Positions 7,867 to 15,490 of a DNA stretch of 36,998 nt are shown here, in pieces. The notes beneath the pieces were generated by a model. The model made no database searches. It was not told where the DNA came from and saw nothing but the letters and a program-made list of their open reading frames with translations. Every line of letters starts with the position of its first letter. The stretch's first letter is position 1. The stretch is from CAYMJK01 sp043101635 (GTDB lineage: Bacteria; Planctomycetota; Phycisphaerae; Phycisphaerales; UBA1924), in the NCBI GenBank assembly GCA_043101635.1, contig JBICIE010000041.1, positions 1-36,998 of the forward strand. Reading direction: 5' to 3'. Position numbers and translations under genes: made by a program.

Positions 7867-10410
7867 GTGCCGGACACCGCTGATGTGACCACGCCGGATG
7901 TGAAGACCATGCCGATCAAGATCACGACGCGCCGCCCCGCGCCGCCGCCGCCGGTACGGCGCATGCTCAAGGGCCTGGGCAGGTGGCCGTTTGTGGCCCA
8001 TCCGCAGCCGCTTCCGGCGACGATGCCCGACGGGACGCCGTGGCCGCGGATCACGGTCGTGACGCCGTCGTACAACCAGGGGCGGTACATCGAGGAGACG
8101 ATCCTCTCGATCCGCAATCAGGGGTATCCGAACCTCGAGCACATCATCATGGATGGCGGCTCGACGGATGAGACGATGGCCATCGTCGAGAAGTACCGCG
8201 ACGGGATCGCCATCGCCGTCAGCGAGAAGGACAAGGGCCAGTCGGACGCGATCAACAAGGGGATGAAGCTGGCGACCGGCGAGATCCTGACGTGGATCAA
8301 CTCGGATGACATGCTGGCGCCGGGGGCGCTGGCGGCGGCGGCGATGGCGTTTCACACCTCCGGCGCCGATTTCGTCAACGGCGTGGCCCAGATCTTCCGC
8401 GACGGCAAGCTGGTGCATCAGTGCATCAACTCGTGCGCCGACGGCCCGATCCCGCTGCGCGACCTGCTCGACCTGGACAACTGCTGGATGAAGGGCCAGT
8501 TCTGGTGGCAGCCGGACTCGTTCTTCACCAGGGACCTGTGGGAGCGGGCCGGCGGGCACGTGCGCGTCGACTGGTATTACTCGATGGACTACGAGCTGTG
8601 GCTGCGGTTCGCCGAGGTCGGCGCGAAGCTGCACTCGATCGGCCGGCCGGTCTGCTGGTACCGCACGCACGAAGATCAGAAGACGAGCGAGGATGGCGGC
8701 GGCGGGTTCCAGCGCGAGCTGCCGCACGTGGTGGCCGACTTCATCAAGACGCGCGGGCTGGATTTCGAGCCGGGCCCGGCCGAAAAGACCAAGGGCCGGC
8801 TGCGCGTGGTCTTCTTCAACGACATCGGGTACGCCTACGGCGCCGGCGTGGCCCAGAAGCGGCTGATGGAGGCGTTCGCCTCCGCCGGCCATGAGGTCAT
8901 CGGGATCGCCGCCAGCAGCGTGTACGCCGGGCAGTGCGCCGGGCAGGCGACGGTGTCGGACATCGTGGGGACGATCGCGGCGCGCGAGCCGGACCTCGTC
9001 GTGGTGGGCAATCTGCACGGGGCTGATTTGGGACCGGAGGCGCTGGCGGCGATCGGGCAGCGGTTCGAGACGGTCTTCGTCATGCACGATCTCTGGCTGC
9101 TGACGGGACGGGCGACGTACATCGGCCGGCAGGATGGCTCGGCGCCGGCCGACCTGATCGACGCGGAGGGCTGGGGCGACTATCCGCGCGTGCCGGCCAA
9201 CGAGCGGCGCCGCCACTGGGAGGCCAAGCGACGCCTGCTCACGGGACGCAAGGCGCCCGGCGTGGTGACCAACAGCCGCGCTGTGCTCGATCTGCTGCGG
9301 CAGACGCTGGACGGCCCGATGGGGGATGTCGACGGCGGGTCGCGCCCCGGCTGCGATTTCATCAAGTACGGCCTCGATATCGAGACGTTCCGGCCGCGGG
9401 ACCGGCGCATGTGCCGGGAACTTCTCGGGCTGCCGCAGGATGACTTCATCGTTCTGACCTCCGCGTGCTCGCTGGTCGATGAGCGCAAGGGCGTGGCCCA
9501 TCTGGCCGAGGCGATGGGGGCCCTTGATCTGCCCGACGCTCTGGTCGTCGGGATCGGATGGTTCGACCCGAAGCAGCCGGCGCCGATCCCGAACATGCGG
9601 GCGATGGGCTACATCGACGATCCGCAGCAGATGGCCATGCTCTACTCGGCGGCGGACGTCTTCGTCGGGCCGAGCCTGGAGGAGGCCTTCGGACAGGTCT
9701 TCGTGGAGGCCGCCGCGTGCGGCACGCCCGCCATCGGGTATCCGGTCGGGGGCGTGCCCGAGGCGATCACGCACGGCGTGACGGGGCTGGTTGCCCGGGA
9801 AGTCAGCCCGGAGGCGCTGGCGGAGGTGATCGCAACGCTGCACGCCGACGAACAGTACCGGCGCGACCTTGGCCGATGGGCCCGCATCCACATCGAGAAC
9901 GAGTGGTCGACATGGGCGGCGTACCAGCGCTTCCATGTGGCGCTGCGCTCGACCGGGCTGGGCCAGCGCATCGGTCTGTCGCGCAAGATCGACTTCACGC
10001 GACCGGGCACGGTCCCGGAGGTTCAACTCGTTCGTCCCACCATGCCGCCGTACCAGCCGCTGGAGGGGTTCGGGCCGGAGGAGGGCGATCCATCGAAGGG
10101 CGCGCGGTTCCGCTGGATGCTCGGCCCCCGGGCCAGGTTCGCGGCGCACGTGGACTTCGAGGGCCGGGGCCGGCTGATCATCCGCTGCCGCACGCTCGAG
10201 CAGGGCCAGCGCCTGCGGGTGATGCGCGACGGCCAGACGGTGGGGGAGCAGGCGGCGCCGGCCGGGCAGGATGAGGTCATCATCGCGCTGGAGACGACGG
10301 TGCGGAAGGGCGCCAACGCCTTCGAACTGCACGCGTGGAAGTGGCGCACCATCGAGGGGCGCGACCTGGCGGCGCAGATCGTCTCGATCAACCTCGTGCC
10401 CGAGGCCTGA
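7867..10410 (+). CDS. bifunctional GT2-GT4 glycosyltransferase
   Basis: Two glycosyltransferase domains sit in one 847-residue chain. A GT2 (GT-A) domain spans about 60-290: TVVTPSYNQGRYIEETI, MDGGSTD, the metal-binding WINSDD, and MDYELWLRF. A GT4 (GT-B) domain spans about 310-700: LRVVFFNDIGYAYGAGVAQK, then the nucleotide-sugar site with EEAFGQVFVEAAACGTPAIG (E-x7-E type). A C-terminal region of about 140 residues without a recognised domain ends the protein. Such fusions can add two consecutive sugars to a growing glycan at the cytoplasmic face. The GTG start at 7867 is supported by AGGAG at 7856-7860, six nt upstream. The GT2 half is clearly paralogous to the GT2 domain of the 11256-12839 gene (shared GQSDAINKGM, ELWLR and QKTS). 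Confidence 0.92.
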   Translation: MPDTADVTTPDVKTMPIKITTRRPAPPPPVRRMLKGLGRWPFVAHPQPLPATMPDGTPWPRITVVTPSYNQGRYIEETILSIRNQGYPNLEHIIMDGGSTDETMAIVEKYRDGIAIAVSEKDKGQSDAINKGMKLATGEILTWINSDDMLAPGALAAAAMAFHTSGADFVNGVAQIFRDGKLVHQCINSCADGPIPLRDLLDLDNCWMKGQFWWQPDSFFTRDLWERAGGHVRVDWYYSMDYELWLRFAEVGAKLHSIGRPVCWYRTHEDQKTSEDGGGGFQRELPHVVADFIKTRGLDFEPGPAEKTKGRLRVVFFNDIGYAYGAGVAQKRLMEAFASAGHEVIGIAASSVYAGQCAGQATVSDIVGTIAAREPDLVVVGNLHGADLGPEALAAIGQRFETVFVMHDLWLLTGRATYIGRQDGSAPADLIDAEGWGDYPRVPANERRRHWEAKRRLLTGRKAPGVVTNSRAVLDLLRQTLDGPMGDVDGGSRPGCDFIKYGLDIETFRPRDRRMCRELLGLPQDDFIVLTSACSLVDERKGVAHLAEAMGALDLPDALVVGIGWFDPKQPAPIPNMRAMGYIDDPQQMAMLYSAADVFVGPSLEEAFGQVFVEAAACGTPAIGYPVGGVPEAITHGVTGLVAREVSPEALAEVIATLHADEQYRRDLGRWARIHIENEWSTWAAYQRFHVALRSTGLGQRIGLSRKIDFTRPGTVPEVQLVRPTMPPYQPLEGFGPEEGDPSKGARFRWMLGPRARFAAHVDFEGRGRLIIRCRTLEQGQRLRVMRDGQTVGEQAAPAGQDEVIIALETTVRKGANAFELHAWKWRTIEGRDLAAQIVSINLVPEA

Positions 10411-10412
10411 AG

Positions 10413-11198
10413 TCAGAGCACATCGCGGATCTCACCGCCGAGCGTCCGCAGCGCAAGCCAGCCGGCAAGGCCGGCCGCGGCCGGCCATGCGATCATCCCC
10501 GCGATGAGACCGGGTCCGGGCATTTCACCATACAGGAAGAGCAGCCGCGCCGAGGTCAGCATCGGGTAGACCGGGTTCAGCGGCAGGGCGTTCTGGGCCC
10601 ACTGCGGCAGGATCTCGGGCGGATAGACGACCGGGTAGGCCCAGAAACCGACCATGAGCACGATGCCGATGAGTTCGCCGATGTCACGGATGAAGACGTT
10701 CATGGTCCCCAGCGCCAGGCCGAGCCCGAAGCCGAGGACGCACAGCGACAGCAGCGGGAGCGGGAGCAGGAGCCAGTGCCAGGTCGGCCAGTGGCGCAGC
10801 GCGATCGCCACCAGCATGAAGACGCCGTAGCTCATGGCCAGCCCGATGGCGGCGCTGGTCGCCGTCTGGGCGCTGAAGACGACCTCGGGGATGGGCAGCT
10901 TGCGCAGGTAGCGGGCGTTGTGGATGAACGCCCTGGCGCCGCGGCTGAGGCATTCGCTGAAGGCCTGCCATGGCAGCAGGGCGCTGACGAGATAGATGGC
11001 AAAGCCGCCGGGCGCCTCCACGCCGGCGCCTCGCTCCTTGAAAACCGACCCGAAGACGATCGAGAAAACCAGGATCAGGGCCAGCGGCTGCAGCACGTTC
11101 CAGAAGACGCCGACGGTGGAGCCGGCGTACCGGTAGCGGACATCGGCCAGCGATGTCTGGAGGATGTAGGAGCGGTAGCGGTACAGGTCGGCGAGCAC
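10413..11198 (-). CDS. ABC-2 type polysaccharide export permease (Wzm/TagG-like)
   Basis: The 261-residue membrane protein starts with an amphipathic cytoplasmic segment (LADLYRYRSYILQTSLADVR), then has about six hydrophobic helices. It has the typical ABC-2 features VRYRYAGSTVGVFWNVLQPL near the N-terminus and FWAYPVVYPPEILP near the C-terminus, where the family places its conserved periplasmic segment. It should form the channel that moves an undecaprenyl-linked glycan across the inner membrane with the ATPase encoded at 15487-16899. The frame is open far upstream, but no ATG, GTG or TTG fits better than the GTG at 11198. That GTG has no Shine-Dalgarno sequence and lies 5 nt after a TACCAT box, suggesting leaderless translation. 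The gene is separated from its ATPase by about 4.3 kb, which is unusual. Confidence 0.92.
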   Translation of the reverse strand: MLADLYRYRSYILQTSLADVRYRYAGSTVGVFWNVLQPLALILVFSIVFGSVFKERGAGVEAPGGFAIYLVSALLPWQAFSECLSRGARAFIHNARYLRKLPIPEVVFSAQTATSAAIGLAMSYGVFMLVAIALRHWPTWHWLLLPLPLLSLCVLGFGLGLALGTMNVFIRDIGELIGIVLMVGFWAYPVVYPPEILPQWAQNALPLNPVYPMLTSARLLFLYGEMPGPGLIAGMIAWPAAAGLAGWLALRTLGGEIRDVL

Positions 11199-11203
11199 CG
11201 GCG

Positions 11204-11209
11204 ATGGTA
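11204..11209 (-). promoter_or_regulatory. TACCAT -10-like box, permease promoter (leaderless type)
   Basis: On the minus strand the order is TACCAT, CGCCG, GTG. A -10 element 5 nt before the start codon predicts transcription beginning at or next to the GTG. No ribosome site is present. It faces away from the TACCGT box at 11245-11250. Confidence 0.5.
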
Positions 11210-11244
11210 TCAGCAGGCCCCCGGGCCGGCAGCGCTGCGCGGCA

Positions 11245-11250
11245 TACCGT
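11245..11250 (+). promoter_or_regulatory. TACCGT -10-like box, GT2 promoter (leaderless type)
   Basis: The plus strand reads TACCGT, CGGCC, GTG, the same spacing as the divergent permease promoter 35 bp away. No Shine-Dalgarno sequence and no clear -35 are visible. Confidence 0.5.
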
Positions 11251-11255
11251 CGGCC

Positions 11256-12839
11256 GTGCCCGAGCCACTGCTGTCCATCATCACGCCCTCGCTCAATCAG
11301 GCGGCGTATTTGCGCGAGTGCCTGCGGTCGGTGCAGGGGCAGGGCCTGCGCATGGCCGGGCCGGGAGAGGACGGGGAACTGGAGCACATCGTCGTCGATG
11401 GCGGCTCGACCGACGGCTCGGCCCAGATCATCCGGGCGGCGCCGGAGCTTGCCTGGTCGGTCAGCGAGCCGGACCGCGGGCAATCCGACGCGATCAACAA
11501 GGGCATGGCTCACGCCCGCGGCGCGTGGGCCGGGTGGCTCAACGCCGATGACTGGTACGAGCCGCGGGCCTTGGCGGCCGTCCGCCGGGCGCTGGAGGCG
11601 GATCCATCCGTTGATGTGCTGGTCGGCCGGTGCCGCTTCGTGGATCTGGAAGGCCGGACCGTGTTCAGCCCACGACCGCCGGAGCCCATCACGCTGGCGA
11701 ACCTGCTGCGCCTGCGGAGCCAGTGGTTCAACGGGCGGCTGATCGTGCAGCCGGAGGCGTTCTTCCGCACCAGTCTGTTTCGCGATCTGGGCGGACTGAA
11801 CCTCGAGAATCACTACACGATGGACCACGAGTTGTGGCTGCGCATGCTGCGTGCGGGCGCCCGGTTTGCGACGCTGGATGCGCCCGTTGCTTGCCTGAGG
11901 GTGCATCCGGCCCAGAAGACCAGCGACAACCGGCGCATCGTGCGCTGCATGCTCGAGTTCGCCCGGCCGATCTTCGAGGACGCCCGCGCCGCCGGCGCCC
12001 TCGGCGGCGAGGCGGACCCGGTGGGCGCCGAGCTGGACGCGGTGGCGGGCAAGCTGGCGGCGGCCGACCTGGTCCGAGCCCGGTGGGAGGCGGCCCGAGA
12101 TGCCCCGCGACCATTGCTGGGCGGCGTCGGCGCACGGTGGCAGTGGCGCGAGGCGCCGGTCGAAGCGCTGGAGCTGTCGCGGCCGCACGCGCGGGCGGCG
12201 GCGCGCCGGCTGCGTGGGGGTCGCTGCTGCGCCCTGGACCCCTCCGGCGGCGCAGCGCTGAGGATCGTCATGCCGGAGTTGCTGGCGACCAGGACGCTGC
12301 GCCGGCGCTTTGAGACGAGCATCATCACCGGCGCCGAGTCGCTGCAGGGGGAGGAGCAGTTCGACCTGGTGTGCTCCGTCGCGGCGCTGGTCCACGCCGA
12401 TGATCCGGCGGGGCTGCTCCGGCGGCTGTGGGAGCGCCTGCGGCCGGGCGGATCGATGCTGCTGCTGGCCGAAACGGCGGTTGTCGATCAACTGCCGGAA
12501 TACCTGGCCGAACTCGGCCGGCTGATGGACTGCCAGCTCTCGCAGAATCACGATGTACTCATCAGCGAGGAGGCGGCGCCCTGGATCCGGCGCGTGCAGC
12601 GCGAATCGGCCGATTCCGAGGCGGCCGGCGCGTGGGCGGCTGCGCATCCGTCCGGGTTCGGCGCCGATCTCGATGCGATCGCCGGCGAGCTTGGGGCGCG
12701 CATCGTTCTGCGCCGTCGCTACGGGGGGCTGTGGTATCACCCGCTGGCGCCGTTTCCCGAGCCCGAGCGGCCGGGCGCCCGGCGGGCCGACTGCTGGGCC
12801 ACGGAACTCTGGGAAAAGCCGGCCGCTACCGGCGGATGA
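11256..12839 (+). CDS. GT2 glycosyltransferase with C-terminal methyltransferase-like domain
   Basis: Residues 5-230 are a GT2/GT-A domain: LSIITPSLNQAAYLRECLRS, VVDGGSTDG, GQSDAINKGM, WLNADDW (the DxD-type metal site) and MDHELWLRM. From about 290 to 500 the chain resembles the second half of a class I methyltransferase: EQFDLVCSVAALVHADDP, then LWERLRPGGSMLLLAE. A glycine-rich SAM-binding loop is not evident, so this part may be inactive or divergent. The GTG at 11256 is chosen because the glycosyltransferase fold begins five residues later and a TACCGT box lies just upstream; the frame is open much further upstream but runs antisense through the permease gene. The 3' end overlaps the convergent sulfotransferase gene by 14 nt, so no terminator separates them. 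Confidence 0.88.
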   Translation: MPEPLLSIITPSLNQAAYLRECLRSVQGQGLRMAGPGEDGELEHIVVDGGSTDGSAQIIRAAPELAWSVSEPDRGQSDAINKGMAHARGAWAGWLNADDWYEPRALAAVRRALEADPSVDVLVGRCRFVDLEGRTVFSPRPPEPITLANLLRLRSQWFNGRLIVQPEAFFRTSLFRDLGGLNLENHYTMDHELWLRMLRAGARFATLDAPVACLRVHPAQKTSDNRRIVRCMLEFARPIFEDARAAGALGGEADPVGAELDAVAGKLAAADLVRARWEAARDAPRPLLGGVGARWQWREAPVEALELSRPHARAAARRLRGGRCCALDPSGGAALRIVMPELLATRTLRRRFETSIITGAESLQGEEQFDLVCSVAALVHADDPAGLLRRLWERLRPGGSMLLLAETAVVDQLPEYLAELGRLMDCQLSQNHDVLISEEAAPWIRRVQRESADSEAAGAWAAAHPSGFGADLDAIAGELGARIVLRRRYGGLWYHPLAPFPEPERPGARRADCWATELWEKPAATGG

Positions 12840-14640
12840 GCGTCGCGGCGCCGGCGACGTAGTTGTGGTGGGGGGCGGTGGTCCGGTGCCAGCCGAGGAA
12901 CCCGGGGATGTCGCGCACGTTCCACGCGGGCGGGCGCTCGCTGGCGAAGGCGGGGTGGTTCCAGATCTCGCGCTCGAACTCGGCCATGGTCAGTGCCCGG
13001 CCGTTCCACTCGGGGAAGGTCATACCGAGGCTCGGTTCGCAGATGTCGAAGCTGAGGGCAAAGACGCCGCCGGGCTTCAGCACGCGGGCCGCTTCATCGA
13101 TGGCCTTGCGCTTGTCGGGCTGGTGTTCGATTACCGAGAAGCTGGTGAGGCAGTCGGCCCAGCCATCCGGCGCCTCGATGCGCTCGCTCTCGACGATCGA
13201 CCAGCGGACGTTGACGCCCAGGGCGGCCCTGGTGCGTTCCCAGATCTCGACCCACTGCGGATCCGTCTCGACCAGCAGGACTTCCGCGCCGAGCGTGGCC
13301 AGCTTCCACGGCATCGGCGAGATCTCGCTGCCGAGGTCGACCACCCGTTTGCCGCGCCAGTCGGTGTGCGCCAGGGCGTGGAACCAGATCCACGGATACT
13401 CCCAGATCTTGCTCCAGGAGGTCATCTCGCGCAGATGGAGCGGGCGGGCGAAGGCGTTGAGTTCATCCATGAACCCGCGGAAGCGCAGCGAGCGTGTCTC
13501 TGCAAGACTCGCGAGGCGCAGCTTCGGGCCGGCCGGCGGCGCGGGGGCGGGGTCGATCCCGGCGGTTGCAACGGCGGTGGCCACCGGCGCCGGCATCTGC
13601 CCGCGCACCAGGGCGCCGCGGGCCGCGGCGAGCAGAGGCGCCAGCGTGTCAGCGTTCGCAGCGAACGGTTGATCGGGCAGTGCGCCGGTCGCTGCCTCGA
13701 GCGCGGCGCGCGCGCCCGGGCGATCGGCGCCGGGGCGAGCCCCCAGCGCGCCGGCCACCGCATCGTGCATGCGGACGAGTTCGTCGATGGCGTCCGGCCC
13801 GGGCGCTTCGCCGTCCGGCGCTGGGCCCAGGAACAACGGGGCGGCCAGCGGCGCCAGGGCCCGGGCCTGGATCTCGGGCAGTTCGCGCGCAGCGCGTCCG
13901 GCCCGCTCGGCCCGGATGGCGCCGTGGGCCCGGACATCGGCCGAGCCCCATTCCCAGCCGGGCAGATCCTGCTGCCGGGCGGCGTAGTCGAGCATCGCCG
14001 GATCAAACGGCTCCTCGAGGAATCCACACACGGCCTCCAGCGCTGCGCGCGGGTCGCGCACGAGCGACTCGTAGCGCACGACCAGCCGCTCGCGCCGGCC
14101 CAGGGCCCGGCGAACGCGATGATTCCACAATCCCCAGCGCACGAGGGCCATCAGCGGGGCGCTCGGGGCCATCACGCCCTCGGCGAGCTTGAGCTGCTGC
14201 TCGTACAGAGGCGCAATCCCGCGCCGGTGCTCGGCGGTGACGGCGGTGGACATCGCGACATCCAGCCCGTCGCGCACGAGCCAGATGACCCTGGCGTCCG
14301 GCAGCAGTTCAAGCAGCGTCTCGGCGTGCAGGATGTCGTTGGGCGTCTTGTGGGCCCAGCGCCGCTTGCCGCGCCGCGCGGCGTAAGCGCCCATCAGGCT
14401 GTCGAGCATGGCGCGGGCGGCGCTGAAGACCTCCTCGCGCGTGCCGCCAAAGTTGGCGCACCAGCCGAGCGGGTCCTCGGCGAGATACCGCGTCGCGCCC
14501 AGCAGGCTCCGCGGCTGGTGCTCGGCGAGCCAGGGGGCTTCCGGGCCGGCCGCGATGGCCGGGTGGGCGTTGAGCAGGGCGCGCAGCAGCGTGGTGCCGG
14601 AGCGCGGCACGCCGAAGATCAGGATCGGCGCTGGCGCCAC
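12826..14640 (-). CDS. sulfotransferase-methyltransferase fusion protein
   Basis: Residues 1-270 form a PAPS-dependent sulfotransferase: the 5'-phosphosulfate loop FGVPRSGTTLLRALL is at about 9-23, the catalytic-region HKTPND at 97-102, and the 3'-phosphate site VIWLVRDGLDVAMS at 118-131. An Ala/Pro-rich linker (about 270-380) leads to a class I SAM methyltransferase (about 425-545) with motif I VVDLGSEISPMPW, acidic motif II VETD, SFSVIEHQPDK and LKPGGVFALSFD. One chain could therefore sulfate and methylate the same glycan or cap its end (inference). The GTG start at 14640 has AGGAG 7 nt upstream, overlapping the stop of the preceding gene, which supports coupled translation in the operon 16899-to-12826. 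Single-domain members of each family are common; this order of fusion is one I do not recall as standard. Confidence 0.88.
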   Translation of the reverse strand: MAPAPILIFGVPRSGTTLLRALLNAHPAIAAGPEAPWLAEHQPRSLLGATRYLAEDPLGWCANFGGTREEVFSAARAMLDSLMGAYAARRGKRRWAHKTPNDILHAETLLELLPDARVIWLVRDGLDVAMSTAVTAEHRRGIAPLYEQQLKLAEGVMAPSAPLMALVRWGLWNHRVRRALGRRERLVVRYESLVRDPRAALEAVCGFLEEPFDPAMLDYAARQQDLPGWEWGSADVRAHGAIRAERAGRAARELPEIQARALAPLAAPLFLGPAPDGEAPGPDAIDELVRMHDAVAGALGARPGADRPGARAALEAATGALPDQPFAANADTLAPLLAAARGALVRGQMPAPVATAVATAGIDPAPAPPAGPKLRLASLAETRSLRFRGFMDELNAFARPLHLREMTSWSKIWEYPWIWFHALAHTDWRGKRVVDLGSEISPMPWKLATLGAEVLLVETDPQWVEIWERTRAALGVNVRWSIVESERIEAPDGWADCLTSFSVIEHQPDKRKAIDEAARVLKPGGVFALSFDICEPSLGMTFPEWNGRALTMAEFEREIWNHPAFASERPPAWNVRDIPGFLGWHRTTAPHHNYVAGAATLIRR

Positions 14641-14650
14641 GGGCGGTCTC

Positions 14651-15490
14651 CTACCAGGTGTAGCCGAAGCGGCGCAGCGTGGCGCCGGCGATGCGATCCG
14701 TGCTCTCGGGCGCCGGCGCCTCGTCGGCCGCGGGGTTCAGGCGGCGCACGTTGGTCGCCGCCCAGGCCGCGGCGGTCTCATCGTGGGGCAGGCGCAGAAA
14801 CCGTTCGATGCGGGCGATGACCTGATCGGGGAAGTCGATCAGTTCCGCGTAGGTCACCTGAATGAGCTGGCGGCCGCCAAGCTCCTCGACGACGGGCGCC
14901 GCCGCCTCCACGCTCATGCGCCACTCCAGCAGCCCGCGCTCGTACGGCGTCCTGCAGGAGGCGGCCAGGTCGCCGAGGCCGCGGGCCTCGGCGTGTTCGC
15001 ACAGCAGCGGCCATTTGCGGTCGTCAACGCCGTACCACTCTCCGGCCTCGACCTTGCGGGCGATGGAGCGCGCAACTTCCACCCCGTGGCGGATGATGTT
15101 GATGAAGCGGGCCGAGGGCGCAAGGGCCCGCAGGAAAGGCAGGCGAAAGTTGTTGATCGCCAGCTTCTCCAGCACGATCGCCTTGCCGGCCCTGGCCTTC
15201 TCCAGGCGCGCAAAGACGGCCGCCCGCCCGCTGTCGGTGACGTCCGAGGCGCCCAGCGCCACGCGGGCCTGGCGCGACTCGGGGTTCATCCCCCAGATAT
15301 CCCCCGCCAGGAACACATCCGTCCACAGCCGGAACCGGTCGTTCAGGTAGCTCACATCCGGGCGCTGGCTCAGGATGGTCCCGAGGATGGTGGTGCCCGA
15401 TCGCCCGCAGCCGGTCAGGAAGACCAGCCCCGGCGGGGCGGCTGCCGGCGATGCGCCGTCGCCGGCCCGGTCAGTTGATATCGCCGTCAC
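14651..15490 (-). CDS. sulfotransferase family protein
   Basis: The 279-residue protein has the 5'-phosphosulfate loop FLTGCGRSGTTILGTILS (about 24-41) and the 3'-phosphate-binding segment FINIIRHGVEVARSIARK. Its length fits a single Sulfotransfer_3-like domain. It should transfer sulfate from PAPS to a hydroxyl or amine, probably on the glycan made by this locus. The GTG start overlaps the stop of the Wzt-like ATPase gene (GTGA, 15487-15490), with a GA-rich GGGAGAGGG just upstream, so it is translated with the exporter ATPase. That tie between a sulfotransferase and the export ATPase is the best evidence that the exported polymer is sulfated. Confidence 0.86.
   Translation of the reverse strand: MTAISTDRAGDGASPAAAPPGLVFLTGCGRSGTTILGTILSQRPDVSYLNDRFRLWTDVFLAGDIWGMNPESRQARVALGASDVTDSGRAAVFARLEKARAGKAIVLEKLAINNFRLPFLRALAPSARFINIIRHGVEVARSIARKVEAGEWYGVDDRKWPLLCEHAEARGLGDLAASCRTPYERGLLEWRMSVEAAAPVVEELGGRQLIQVTYAELIDFPDQVIARIERFLRLPHDETAAAWAATNVRRLNPAADEAPAPESTDRIAGATLRRFGYTW

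Noticed and set aside
5103..8117. Minus-strand frame of 1004 codons
   Set aside because: It lies opposite the DUF2339 and GT9 genes, is rich in Arg, Pro, Gln and His, and shows no motif; it is a GC-driven shadow.
10335..12839. Single long plus-strand frame of 834 codons, and a minus-strand frame over 10413-12740
   Set aside because: The first 920 bases run antisense through the permease gene with low-complexity Arg/Gln/Asp-rich sequence. Only the part from 11256 (plus) and up to 11198 (minus) has family motifs; the remainder is open because of high GC.
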